A DNA stretch of 46,544 nt from Acetobacteraceae bacterium. GTDB lineage: Bacteria; Pseudomonadota; Alphaproteobacteria; Acetobacterales; Acetobacteraceae. The stretch covers positions 1 through 46,544 of the forward strand of contig DAHWFB010000014.1 of assembly GCA_027326105.1 (NCBI GenBank). Reading direction: 5' to 3'. Positions within the stretch are counted from its first letter, which is position 1, and every line of letters begins with the position of its first letter. The notes under the pieces are model-generated. The model worked only from the letters and a program-made list of their open reading frames with translations, was not told where the DNA came from and ran no database searches. A program made the translations under genes and the position numbers. Of the stretch, positions 1-7,588 are shown in pieces.

Positions 1-573
1 AGCCTCACCGTGGATTCCTTCGCCTCCTCGCGGAGCGGCATCACCGCCGGGGGGACGAGCGTCTCGCAGCGCTTGCTCGCGGGCAATGCAGCGGGTGAAT
101 CCGGGCTCGGTGTCGCCTCGGGGCGCGACAGCGCGGCGAGCGGCGACAGCCTCGAGATCGCCGCCAACGAATATCTGCTGCTCGACAATTCCGCGGCGCT
201 CAACCTGGGCTACACGCTGGCGAGCCTCTCCATCGGTTCGATCCAGTCCGGCGAAGGCGGGAGGATCGATGTGTACGGGGCGGATTCGCTCGGCGCCACC
301 CTCGACCCCGGCAAGCTTTCCCGCATCGCGACGCTGAGCAGCCCGCCGGCGGGTTCGGTGGTGCAGAGTTTCCTCTTCCCCCCCGCGATGGGAGCGGACC
401 GCTACCTGGTCATCACCACCGACAATCCCACGAACCCGGCGGGCAACGTTCTGCTCCAGCAGCTCAGCTTCCGCTCCGCCCCGGCGAAGGTGCCGGAGCC
501 GGGCAGCCTGGCGCTGCTGGCGACCGCGCTGCTTTGCTTCCTTGGCCTGCGGGCGCGGCGGCGGGCGGTCTGA
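1..573 (+). CDS. PEP-CTERM sorting-domain protein, 5' end cut by window
   Basis: The reading frame is open from the first base, so the true start lies upstream; the first start-like codon is GTG at 10. The visible 190 residues form a Ser/Ala/Gly-rich, beta-type low-complexity domain. The C-terminus carries VPEPGSLALLA, a hydrophobic stretch and then a basic RARRR tail. This is the classic PEP-CTERM tripartite signal, which in the known family directs export, cleavage and surface anchoring by an exosortase. The role of the extracellular part cannot be read from sequence. No exosortase gene is in the window, although glycosyltransferases, which often accompany PEP-CTERM systems, lie directly downstream on the opposite strand. 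The C-terminal signal is clear; everything upstream of the window is unknown. Confidence 0.85.
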   Translation, partial: SLTVDSFASSRSGITAGGTSVSQRLLAGNAAGESGLGVASGRDSAASGDSLEIAANEYLLLDNSAALNLGYTLASLSIGSIQSGEGGRIDVYGADSLGATLDPGKLSRIATLSSPPAGSVVQSFLFPPAMGADRYLVITTDNPTNPAGNVLLQQLSFRSAPAKVPEPGSLALLATALLCFLGLRARRRAV

Positions 574-605
574 TTCCGGCGGCAGCGACCCTGCCGGGGC
601 GCGGT

Positions 606-950
606 TCAGCGCCGATCGAGCGGCGCGGCGGCGAAGCCCGCCTTGAGCAGCGGCACGACGGCGGGGTTCAGCCGCGCGTCATCCTCGAGGATCAGGCCCA
701 ACGGGAGCGCACGATCCACGATCCGCCGATAGGCTTCGAGGTGGGAAGCGTAGCAGCCGATGGCGCCGGGAGACATCGCGGTCGCATCCGGCGCGAGGTG
801 CCGCCGCTCGTCCTCCGTCAGCAACCGGCCGTCCGTCGCATCGACAATGTCGTACTTCAATCCCAGCGCGTCGAGATGCGCGCGGATGCGCGTGCGCCGT
901 AGCGTGGCGCTTGCGAGGCTGATGACGAAGATCGGCACCGCCTGGCTCAC
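606..950 (-). pseudogene. Truncated glycosyltransferase family 25 (LPS-type) N-terminal fragment
   Basis: The 114-residue product starts at a GTG whose bases overlap the stop of the upstream gene (GTGA at 947-950). It opens with VPIFVISLASATLRR, matching the start of GT25 proteins, which transfer sugars to lipooligosaccharide. It reaches the LEDDA motif that holds the metal-binding acidic residues, then stops about 18 residues later. GT25 enzymes are usually around 250 residues, so over half the domain is missing. The minus strand beyond 606 runs into the 3' end of the PEP-CTERM gene and offers no continuation. I read it as a remnant left by a deletion or rearrangement; a small active protein is less likely. 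It is the last member of a methyltransferase - glycosyltransferase - GT25 operon. Confidence 0.65.
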
Positions 951-1870
951 GGGATATGCTGGCTCGGCTTCCAAGAAGCCGGAATCGAGGAGAGTGCGCG
1001 TTGCCCCTGGCGCACGTATTCGCCGCCGCGGAAGCGGTAGGTGCCGATAAAATGGAGGAATACCGAGCGGCCTATGTCCACCCCCGGCTCGACGCTGGTA
1101 TAGGCCGGCCAGGGCAGGACCACAGCGTCCGGGCAATTGGCGACCAGATAGTTGGCGGCGAATTGTTCAGAGCCCCACTCCCGGAATTTCGGCCCGCACA
1201 GTTTCGCCATCTTCTCGAACAACGCGACGGCCTCGTCGCGATGGACGCTCGCTCGCGGCAAACCGAATAGCCCCGCCGAACCGCGAACGTAGCGCAGCCG
1301 ATCCGCATTCGGCATGCTTCCCAGGGCGCGTTCCGCCACACTTTGCACATGTTGGGAGTCCGTCGTCCGGGCGTGGCGACTGGCATCACCCGCCGAGGTG
1401 ATCCTTTGCCCCTCGGAGGTGCCGAGGATGAAGGCGGTGCCGCTGGCGACCGCAGTGGCGACCTCGGCCACCGGACCCGTCGTAACGGTGTCGGAATCGA
1501 GCTGGATCACAGGCCGGCTCTGGCAATACGCCAGGTTGAAGCAAAGCCGTTCCCACATGATGTCTCTGCGAATACCGCCAAGGTCGATATCCTGATGATC
1601 GCGAAACTCCAGGCCTTCGATGTGATCCCTCAGCAAACGGCGATCGGTCATCGTCAGCGAGCCGTCGTCGATGACCACGACTCCGCCGGTTCCCAGCCGG
1701 GTACGAAATGATTTGATCGCCAGGAGGTACATGCGGACGTCCTGGCTCGACACCATGCTCATGATCACCGGGCCGTCGGCGGAGGAGACGATCGGCGCCG
1801 TGCGGAGGATCTTTTCGATGCGCAAATCAAACAGGCGCTTCGCGAGGCGCGTGCGCAGGCGATAGAGCAT
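947..1870 (-). CDS. Putative glycosyltransferase (GT-A-like)
   Basis: A 307-residue protein starting at ATG with a good ribosome binding site (AAGGAG, reading into the start on the minus strand). After a short basic N-terminus come VIMSMVSSQDVRMYLLAIKS and later GGVVVIDDGSL, resembling the nucleotide-binding start of GT-A enzymes. Around residue 125 is QLDSDT, a plausible DxD metal/nucleotide-sugar motif. No transmembrane segment or signal peptide is visible, so it is probably cytoplasmic. It lies between the methyltransferase gene upstream (23-nt gap) and the GT25 fragment downstream (4-bp overlap), which suggests a cell-surface polysaccharide role. Donor and acceptor sugars cannot be inferred. 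The fold assignment rests on motif impressions only. Confidence 0.6.
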   Translation of the reverse strand: MLYRLRTRLAKRLFDLRIEKILRTAPIVSSADGPVIMSMVSSQDVRMYLLAIKSFRTRLGTGGVVVIDDGSLTMTDRRLLRDHIEGLEFRDHQDIDLGGIRRDIMWERLCFNLAYCQSRPVIQLDSDTVTTGPVAEVATAVASGTAFILGTSEGQRITSAGDASRHARTTDSQHVQSVAERALGSMPNADRLRYVRGSAGLFGLPRASVHRDEAVALFEKMAKLCGPKFREWGSEQFAANYLVANCPDAVVLPWPAYTSVEPGVDIGRSVFLHFIGTYRFRGGEYVRQGQRALSSIPASWKPSQHIP

Positions 1871-1893
1871 TGCCTACTCCTTCGTGCCCGCCG

Positions 1894-2727
1894 CTAGCCG
1901 CCCCGGCGGCGGAAGGTGGAGGCGAGGTTGGGGAGGAGATAGATCGAGCGGCGGCCGGCGAGGGCGGCGATTCGGTAGTAGCGGTCCCGCAGCCTGCGGC
2001 CGAGGCCGGGCGGGGCGCGCCGACCGGCGGCGAGCGCGCGTTCGGCGCGGCGATAGGCGGCATAGTCCGCGAACTGGAAGAAGCCGGTGATGCGCTCGAA
2101 GTCCGGCAGGGCGCGTTGCAGCCGCCCCGGCGACCAGAACAGATTGTTGTCCTGCGTCCGTCGCCGCCCGCAGGCGGAGGCGTAGAGATTGCGCAGCGGG
2201 ATCGGCAGCCAGTGGCAGAAGGGCAGGGCGGTATCGTGGTGGATGACGGGAAAGACGAGATTGGGCGTGGTGATGGTGAGGTAGCGCCCGCTCACCCGGG
2301 CGAGATCGCGCACGATCCCGCGGTCGCGCCCGGTATGTTCGATCACCTCGACGCAATAGCTGGCGTCGGCCTCGCCCGCGGCCATCGGCAGGCTGCCGAC
2401 CGAGCCGACCCGCCACTCGATCTTGTCCAGCACGCCCATGATGTCGGCGATGCGGCGGGCGGCGACCAGGCGCTCGGCGTTCATGTCGAGCGCGAGGATG
2501 CGCTTCTGCGCGGCCAACGCGAAGGCGATGGAAAGCCAGCCGTAACCGGCGCCGATGTCGGCCACCGTCGCGATGGCGTCGGCGTCCGGCCGGGCGAGCA
2601 GCGGTTCGACGAAATAGTAGCGGTAGAAGTCGAGATTCTCGTTGAGGTCGAGATGGGAATAGCCGCTGCCGGAGAAATGCGGGACCCGCAGGATCTCCTC
2701 GACCTGGTGCTGCGAAATCAAGCCCAT
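1894..2727 (-). CDS. Class I SAM-dependent methyltransferase
   Basis: A 277-residue protein. I chose ATG at 2727 because the open frame upstream reads as non-protein-like Arg/Pro/Gly sequence and runs through an intergenic palindrome. VADIGAGYGWLSIAFA (about residues 66-81) is the glycine-rich SAM-binding motif I, and ALDMNAERL follows as the acidic motif II. YCVEVIEHT matches the motif IV region of ubiquinone/menaquinone-type methyltransferases. The C-terminal third is basic and variable, as expected for acceptor binding. It is the first gene of the operon with the glycosyltransferase and GT25 fragment, so O-methylation of a surface sugar is a reasonable guess; the substrate is unknown. Confidence 0.75.
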   Translation of the reverse strand: MGLISQHQVEEILRVPHFSGSGYSHLDLNENLDFYRYYFVEPLLARPDADAIATVADIGAGYGWLSIAFALAAQKRILALDMNAERLVAARRIADIMGVLDKIEWRVGSVGSLPMAAGEADASYCVEVIEHTGRDRGIVRDLARVSGRYLTITTPNLVFPVIHHDTALPFCHWLPIPLRNLYASACGRRRTQDNNLFWSPGRLQRALPDFERITGFFQFADYAAYRRAERALAAGRRAPPGLGRRLRDRYYRIAALAGRRSIYLLPNLASTFRRRGG

Positions 2728-2767
2728 TCCACCCCCGTCCTGCGCGCCCGGCCGTCCCTGCCGCCGG

Positions 2768-2816
2768 GGCCGGTGGTTCGCAGCGGGCCAGGCATGCCCG
2801 ATTCGAACCACCGGCC
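2768..2816. repeat. Perfect 13-bp inverted repeat with nested hairpin
   Basis: Arms 2768-2780 and 2804-2816 are perfect reverse complements (GGCCGGTGGTTCG and CGAACCACCGGCC). The 23-nt loop contains a second stem, CGGGC 2784-2788 with GCCCG 2796-2800. It sits upstream of the methyltransferase and downstream of the HU gene, both on the minus strand. It could terminate HU transcription, although no T-run follows, or be a palindromic repeat unit. Confidence 0.7.
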
Positions 2817-2920
2817 TGTTGATCTGGTGGACTGGTTCATGCCGCATTCGGGAACCGAGTGCGACGACCAGACCACTAGCCAAGAACCATGAACCGGCGA
2901 TGAACGAGCATGGGGGGAGA
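2817..2920. other. Structured intergenic stretch after the HU gene
   Basis: No gene is visible. The stretch holds a 9-bp hairpin with a GAA loop (2843-2851 with 2855-2863, one T-G wobble) and an 8-bp inverted repeat GGTTCATG 2834-2841 / CATGAACC 2888-2895 enclosing it. Together with the palindrome at 2768-2816 this makes about 130 bp of strongly structured sequence, possibly the HU 3' UTR/terminator or a small RNA. Confidence 0.4.
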
Positions 2921-3208
2921 CTACACCGCCTTCTTGAGCGAGGGCGAGGCCTTGAAGCGCACCGTCTTGCCGGCCTTGACCCTGATCTTCTCCTGGGTGC
3001 GGGGGTTGACTGCGGCGCGGGCCTTGGTCTTGCGGACGATGAAGGTGCCGAAGGTGGGCAGGGTGAAGCGGCCGCTCTTCTTGAGTTCCTTGACGATCGC
3101 CTTCATCAGGTCGCCGGCGATCTTGTTGGCGGCGACGCCGGAGAGGGGGACCGCGTGCTCACCCGCGGATTCGAGCAGGGTGGCCGAGAGAAATGCCTTC
3201 GACATCAT
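2921..3208 (-). CDS. hup: HU-family DNA-binding protein
   Basis: A 95-residue basic protein of typical HU length. GRFTLPTFGTFIVRKTKARAA is the conserved HU saddle and arm sequence. NPRT (residues 68-71) is the arm-tip motif whose proline intercalates into DNA. KAGKTVRFKASPSLKKAV is the conserved C-terminal end. I chose ATG 3208, the first of two adjacent ATGs, because GAGG lies about 5 nt upstream; the long open frame beyond it is out of character. HU proteins form dimers that bend and compact DNA and assist replication, recombination and transcription. It is monocistronic and divergent from murQ, with a good sigma-70-like promoter upstream. Confidence 0.93.
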   Translation of the reverse strand: MMSKAFLSATLLESAGEHAVPLSGVAANKIAGDLMKAIVKELKKSGRFTLPTFGTFIVRKTKARAAVNPRTQEKIRVKAGKTVRFKASPSLKKAV

Positions 3209-3264
3209 TGCCTCGCTGCGCTGGCGGGTGCCGGCACTCGCCAACACCTTCGATTCCTGCTTCG

Positions 3265-3293
3265 ATTCTATGCTGCCGGTGGCGATTCGGCAA
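3265..3293 (-). promoter_or_regulatory. Predicted sigma-70-type promoter of the HU gene
   Basis: On the minus strand TTGCCG (3293-3288) and TAGAAT (3270-3265) are separated by 17 nt, with 4/6 and 5/6 matches to the -35 and -10 consensus. Transcription would start near 3258, giving a leader of about 50 nt. A 9-bp direct repeat CTTCGATTC (3248-3256 and 3260-3268) overlaps the -10 box and start region and could bind a regulator. Confidence 0.5.
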
Positions 3294-3378
3294 GCCGCGC
3301 GCGGAAGGCTTGCGGGGTTCGTCGTGGGCCGGCCGCGGGGCTTGACTTTCGCCGAGTGCAACCTTCTTGCTGCCGCCC

Positions 3379-4290
3379 ATGACCGCTGCCCCGCCACTGC
3401 CCGCGACCGAGGCCGCCGACCCGCGGACGGAGGGGATCGACGGATGGGAATCGCCCGCGGTTCTGGCCGCGCTCTGGCAGTCCCAGCTCGCGGCGGTGGC
3501 GGCGGTGGGGCCGGCGCTTCCCGCCCTCGGGGAGGCGGCGGACGCGGCGGCGGCGCGGCTCGATCGGGCGGGGGGGCGGCTCGCCTATGCCGGCGCCGGC
3601 ACCTCCGGGCGCATCGCGGCACAGGACGGGGCCGAACTCGCCCCCACCTTCGGCTGGCCCGAGGAGCGGATTTCGCTCCACCTCGCCGGCGGCGCGGCGG
3701 CGCTGCTGCGCGGCGTCGAAGGGGCGGAGGATGACCGCGCGGCGGGCGCGGCCGCGGGCGCGGCGCTGGGTGGGGCGGACGTCCTGGTGGCGGTCGCGGC
3801 GAGCGGGCGGACGCCCTATACGCTGGCGGCGCTGGAAGCGGCGCGGGCCGGCGGGGCGCTGTGCATCGGGATCGCCAACGTCGCGGGGAGCCCGCTGCTG
3901 GCGGCGGCAGAACATGCGATCCTGCTCGCCACCGGGGCGGAAGTGGTCGCCGGCTCGACCCGCCTCGCGGCGGGCACGGCGCAGAAGGTGGCGCTCAACC
4001 TCTTTTCCACGCTGGTGATGGTGCGGCTCGGCCATGTCCATCGCGGGCGGATGGTCGATCTGCAGACCAGCAACGACAAATTGCGCGCCCGCGCCGCGCG
4101 CATGGTGGCCGAACTCGCCGGTTGCGACGCGCAGGCGGCGGGCGCGGCGCTCGCCGCGGCAGGAGGAAGCGTGAAGCGGGCGCTGCTGGTGCTGCGCGGG
4201 CTCGAACCCGCCGCCGCCGCGGCGCTGCTCGCCCGCCACCGCGGCCACCTCGGCGCCGCGCTCACCGCGCTCGGGAGGGAGGTCCGGTGA
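3379..4290 (+). CDS. murQ: N-acetylmuramic acid 6-phosphate etherase
   Basis: A 303-residue SIS-domain enzyme that cleaves the lactyl ether of MurNAc 6-phosphate to GlcNAc 6-phosphate and D-lactate during peptidoglycan recycling. TEAADPRTEGID matches the MurQ N-terminal signature. YAGAGTSGRIAAQDGAE is the phosphosugar-binding loop and contains the Glu equivalent to the catalytic Glu83 of the E. coli enzyme. VEGAEDD carries the second catalytic acid. GAEVVAGSTRLAAGTAQK is the conserved MurQ stretch. ATG 3379 is preferred over TTG 3367, though neither has a strong ribosome binding site. The stop overlaps the nagA start (GTGA), so the two are translationally coupled and perform consecutive steps. 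Confidence 0.92.
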   Translation: MTAAPPLPATEAADPRTEGIDGWESPAVLAALWQSQLAAVAAVGPALPALGEAADAAAARLDRAGGRLAYAGAGTSGRIAAQDGAELAPTFGWPEERISLHLAGGAAALLRGVEGAEDDRAAGAAAGAALGGADVLVAVAASGRTPYTLAALEAARAGGALCIGIANVAGSPLLAAAEHAILLATGAEVVAGSTRLAAGTAQKVALNLFSTLVMVRLGHVHRGRMVDLQTSNDKLRARAARMVAELAGCDAQAAGAALAAAGGSVKRALLVLRGLEPAAAAALLARHRGHLGAALTALGREVR

Positions 4291-5420
4291 GCGGGCGGCG
4301 CACCCTGCTCGCGCCGCGCCTGTTCGACGGGGAGCGGCTGCACGAAGGGCCGGTCGCGGTGGCGATCGACGGCGGGAAGATCGCAGCACTGCGGGCCCCC
4401 GCGGCGGCGCCGGAGGCCGAGCCGCTGCCGGAGGGCAGCCTGCTCGCGCCGGGCTTCGTCGATGTGCAGGTGAACGGCGGCGGCGGGGTGCTGTTCAACG
4501 ACGAAATCACCCCCGCGGCGCTGGCCGCGATCGCGCGCGCCCACCGCGGGCTCGGCACCACCGCGTTGCTGCCCACCCTGATGAGCGCGGGGACGGAGGC
4601 GATCGCGGCGGCGATGGCGGCGGTGCGGGCGGCGATGGCTTCGGGAGTGGAAGGGATCGTCGGGCTGCATGTCGAAGGCCCGTTCTTCAACCCGGCGCGC
4701 AAGGGCATCCACCCGCCGGCGGCGCTGCGGCCGATCACCGAGGCGGACCTCGCGGTGCTGACCGCGCCGTTCCCGGCGCCCCTGATGCTCACGCTGGCGC
4801 CGGAGAGGGTGCCGCTCGCCGCCATCGCCCGCCTCACCGCCGCCGGGGTGCTGGTGTTCGCCGGGCACACCGAGGCCTCCGCGGAAACCATCGCGCAAGC
4901 GCGGGAGGCGGGGCTCGCCGGCTTCACCCACCTCTTCAACGCCATGCCGCCCTTCGCCTCGCGCGCGCCGGGGCCGGTGGGGGCGGCGTTCGCGGGCGGC
5001 GGCTACGCCGGGCTGATCGCGGACGGCTTTCATGTCCACCCGGCCGCACTGACCGCGGTCGCCGCCGCGCTCGGGCCGGGCCGGGTGATGCTGGTCTCCG
5101 ATGCGATGCCCACGGCGGGCTCCGCCATCACCCAGTTCGCGATCGGCGGGCGCTGCATCCGGCTCACCGAAGGACGGCTCATCGACGAGGCCGGAACATT
5201 GGCCGGAGCGCATCTCGACCTCGCCGGGGCGGTGCGGCGGATGGCGGAGCTGCCGGGTGTGGGGCGCGCCGCGGCGCTGCGCATGGCGACGCGGACGCCG
5301 GCGGCGTGTCTCGGGCTCGCCGGCACCATCGGGTGCATCGCCCCGGGCGCGCGGGCCGACCTCGTGGTGCTCGACGGCGGCGGCGCAGTGTTGCGCAGCC
5401 TGGTCGGCGGGAACGGGTAG
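4287..5420 (+). CDS. nagA: N-acetylglucosamine-6-phosphate deacetylase
   Basis: A 377-residue amidohydrolase starting at the GTG that overlaps the murQ stop, with GGGAGGGAGG just upstream. It deacetylates GlcNAc 6-phosphate to glucosamine 6-phosphate and acetate. GFVDVQVNGGGG is the conserved start of the barrel. HVEGPFFNPARKGIH carries the metal-ligand Glu. FAGHTEAS and FTHLFNAM hold the metal-binding histidines. LVSDAMPTAG carries the catalytic Asp. Length is normal for the family. Paired with MurQ it takes the product of muramic acid phosphate cleavage towards central metabolism or new wall synthesis. No transporter, kinase or nagB is adjacent, so the substrate probably comes from internal wall turnover. 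Confidence 0.93.
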   Translation: MSGRRTLLAPRLFDGERLHEGPVAVAIDGGKIAALRAPAAAPEAEPLPEGSLLAPGFVDVQVNGGGGVLFNDEITPAALAAIARAHRGLGTTALLPTLMSAGTEAIAAAMAAVRAAMASGVEGIVGLHVEGPFFNPARKGIHPPAALRPITEADLAVLTAPFPAPLMLTLAPERVPLAAIARLTAAGVLVFAGHTEASAETIAQAREAGLAGFTHLFNAMPPFASRAPGPVGAAFAGGGYAGLIADGFHVHPAALTAVAAALGPGRVMLVSDAMPTAGSAITQFAIGGRCIRLTEGRLIDEAGTLAGAHLDLAGAVRRMAELPGVGRAAALRMATRTPAACLGLAGTIGCIAPGARADLVVLDGGGAVLRSLVGGNG

Positions 5421-5581
5421 CGGAGAATGCACGCCGTGATTGCGCCAGAACCCAGGAAATTTTCTTCTTGCGCGGGACTGTCATCAAAGTAGCATCGACT
5501 TCCGATAGGAGCGGTCTTAGATCTCCGCGCCGCGCCATCCGGCGCGACGCTCCGACCACAGAAAGAACTCGAGGGAGAACC
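5421..5581 (+). promoter_or_regulatory. Leader/promoter region of the ABC import operon
   Basis: A 161-bp gap without a gene. A weak promoter candidate is TTGCGC (5468-5473), 16 nt, TAGCAT (5490-5495). A short hairpin CGCGCC 5531-5536 / GGCGCG 5541-5546 lies in the presumed leader. A purine-rich ribosome binding site (GAGGGAGAA) precedes the ATG at 5582. The promoter is tentative. Confidence 0.3.
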
Positions 5582-6703
5582 ATGGCGAACGATTCCAATC
5601 GCGCACCCGGACGGCGGGAAGCGCTGAAACTGGCGGCGGCGGGGCTCGCCGGGGCAGGAATTTCCAGCTTCCTCGGCCGCGAGGCGCTGGCCGCCCCGGC
5701 AGCGAGCCTGGTGGCGGCGGCGAAGAAGGAAGCCCACCTCAACGTCATCACCCTGCCGCCGGACTGGGCGAACTACGGTGCCATCATGGACACGTTCCAT
5801 AAGCGCTACGGCATCAAGATCACCGACGCCAACCCGAACGGAAGCTCGGCGCAGGAATTGCAGGCGATCCGCAGCCTCAAGGGCCAGTCGCGCGCGCCGG
5901 ACGTGGTGGACGTGGGGCCCTCCTTCGCCGACATCGGCAAGAAGCAGGGGTTGTTCCTGCCCTACAAGGTCGCGACCTGGAGCGAGATCCCGGCCGACAT
6001 GAAGGACGCGGGCGGGGTCTGGTACGGTGACTATTTCGGCGTGGTCTCCTTCGCCGCCAACCGCTCGGTGGTCAAGACCATGCCGATGACCTGGGCGGAC
6101 CTCAAGAAGCCTGAATACAAGGGCATGATCGCGCTCAACGGCAGCCCGCTCGGCGCGGGGGCGGCGTTCGCCGCGGTATTCGCCGCCTCGCTCGGCAACG
6201 GCGGCAGCCTCGACGACATGGCGCCGGGGGTGAAGTTCTTCGCCGAACTCGCCAAGCTCGGCAACCTCAACCCCTCGGTCGGCACCCCGGCGAGCCTGGT
6301 CAGCGGGCAGACGCCGATCGTGATCAACTGGGACTATCTCAGCATCGGCTACCAGAAGAAGGCGGTCGGCAAGGCCGAGATCACCGTCGTGGTGCCCGAG
6401 AACGCACAGCCCTACGGGTCCTACTACTGCCAGGCGATCAACAAGTTCGCGCCCAACCCGGCGGCGGCCAAGCTGTGGGAGGAGTTCCTCTATTCCGACG
6501 AGGGGCAGATCCTGTTCCTGGAAGGCTTCGCCCACCCGGCGCGCTACGCCGCGCTCGCCGCCGCCGGGAAGATCCCGGCCGCACTCGCCAAGGAGCTGCC
6601 GCCGGCCGCGCCCTACAAGCTGGTGAAGTTCACCACGCTGGCGCAGAACGACAAGGCGCAGAAGGTTCTGCAGGCGCTCTGGACCAAGGAAGTCAAGATC
6701 TGA
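5582..6703 (+). CDS. ABC transporter periplasmic substrate-binding protein (Fe3+/polyamine/AEP-like cluster)
   Basis: A 373-residue protein with a twin-arginine-type signal: GRREALKLAAAGLAGAG then a hydrophobic run ending near ALAAPA (about residue 38). The mature part has the layout of the iron(III)/thiamine/2-aminoethylphosphonate/spermidine binding-protein group: a KKEAHLNVITLPPDWANYG start, SLKGQSRAPDVVDVGPSFAD, and a WDYLSIGYQKK segment near the hinge. It would capture a solute in the periplasm and deliver it to the two permeases encoded next. Its stop overlaps the first permease start (TGATG). The ligand cannot be read from sequence; no metabolic gene for an obvious substrate is adjacent, and the murQ-nagA pair upstream may be coincidental. 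Confidence 0.8.
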   Translation: MANDSNRAPGRREALKLAAAGLAGAGISSFLGREALAAPAASLVAAAKKEAHLNVITLPPDWANYGAIMDTFHKRYGIKITDANPNGSSAQELQAIRSLKGQSRAPDVVDVGPSFADIGKKQGLFLPYKVATWSEIPADMKDAGGVWYGDYFGVVSFAANRSVVKTMPMTWADLKKPEYKGMIALNGSPLGAGAAFAAVFAASLGNGGSLDDMAPGVKFFAELAKLGNLNPSVGTPASLVSGQTPIVINWDYLSIGYQKKAVGKAEITVVVPENAQPYGSYYCQAINKFAPNPAAAKLWEEFLYSDEGQILFLEGFAHPARYAALAAAGKIPAALAKELPPAAPYKLVKFTTLAQNDKAQKVLQALWTKEVKI

Positions 6704-7581
6704 TGGCGGCTGGGGCGGCGGGCGGGGGCTTGGGGCCGCGTCTCGCCGCCCTGCTTCCCTGGGTCTTCGTCGCCGGCTTCTTCGCCTTCATCCTCGCCTT
6801 TCTCGTCGGGCCGACGCTCGCTCTCGCGGTGCAGGCGTTCGCCGGCCCGCACGGGTTCACGCTGCACTACGTGCGCGAGCTCGGCTCCTTCAACAACCGT
6901 CTCGCTTTCGAGAACTCGCTGATCGTCGCGGTGGCTTCGGCGCTGGTCGGGCTGGTGGCGGGGGGGCTGATCGCCAACGCCATGCTGCAACCCGGCGCAC
7001 CCGACTGGCTGCGCTCGCTGGTTTCGAGCTTCGCCGCGGTGGCGGCGAATTTCGCCGGCGTGCCGCTCGCCTTCGCCTTCATCGCGACCTACGGCACGCT
7101 CGGCGTGTTCACCCTCTTCCTCAAGGCGCTCGGGGTCGATCTCTACGGTCTCGGCTTCAGCCTCTACTCGCTCACCGGGCTGACGCTGACCTACGCCTAT
7201 TTCCAGATCCCGCTGATGGTCATCATCTTCATTCCCGCGCTCGAAGGGCTGCGGCAGGAGTGGCGGGAGGCGGCGGCCAATCTCGGCGCGACGCGGCTCG
7301 GATTCTGGCGCCATGTCGGGCTGCCGGTGCTGGCGCCCTCGCTGCTCGCCGCCTTCGTGCTGCTGTTCGGCAGCGGCTTCTCCGCCTACGCCACCGCCTA
7401 TGCGCTGACCGCGGGCAACATCGCGCTGGTCACCATCACCATCAGCAACGTGCTTTCGGGCAACGTGATGCTGGCGCCGCAGGTGGGGGCGGCACTTTCG
7501 GTCGGGATGATCGCGGTGATGGTGGTGCTGATCCTGCTCTACGCGCTCGCCTCGCGGCGGGCGGCGCGCTGGCGGCGGTAG
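6703..7581 (+). CDS. ABC transporter permease 1
   Basis: A 292-residue membrane protein starting at an ATG that overlaps the stop of the binding-protein gene by one base. About six hydrophobic segments are visible, beginning with LLPWVFVAGFFAFILAFLVG. The cytoplasmic EAA loop, EWREAAANLGATRLGFWRHVGLPVLAP, contacts the ATPase in this superfamily. It matches the CysT/PotB type of importer permeases. With the second permease it should form a heterodimeric channel in the inner membrane. The substrate is unknown. Confidence 0.88.
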   Translation: MAAGAAGGGLGPRLAALLPWVFVAGFFAFILAFLVGPTLALAVQAFAGPHGFTLHYVRELGSFNNRLAFENSLIVAVASALVGLVAGGLIANAMLQPGAPDWLRSLVSSFAAVAANFAGVPLAFAFIATYGTLGVFTLFLKALGVDLYGLGFSLYSLTGLTLTYAYFQIPLMVIIFIPALEGLRQEWREAAANLGATRLGFWRHVGLPVLAPSLLAAFVLLFGSGFSAYATAYALTAGNIALVTITISNVLSGNVMLAPQVGAALSVGMIAVMVVLILLYALASRRAARWRR

Positions 7582-7588
7582 GGCGGCG

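Noticed and set aside
2768-2890. tRNA-like words on the minus strand (TTCGAATC T-loop-like, TAGTGGTCTGG D-loop-like) near the HU gene
   Set aside because: The bases flanking TTCGAAT do not pair as a T stem, no acceptor stem or anticodon arm can be built, and the palindromes explain the sequence better.
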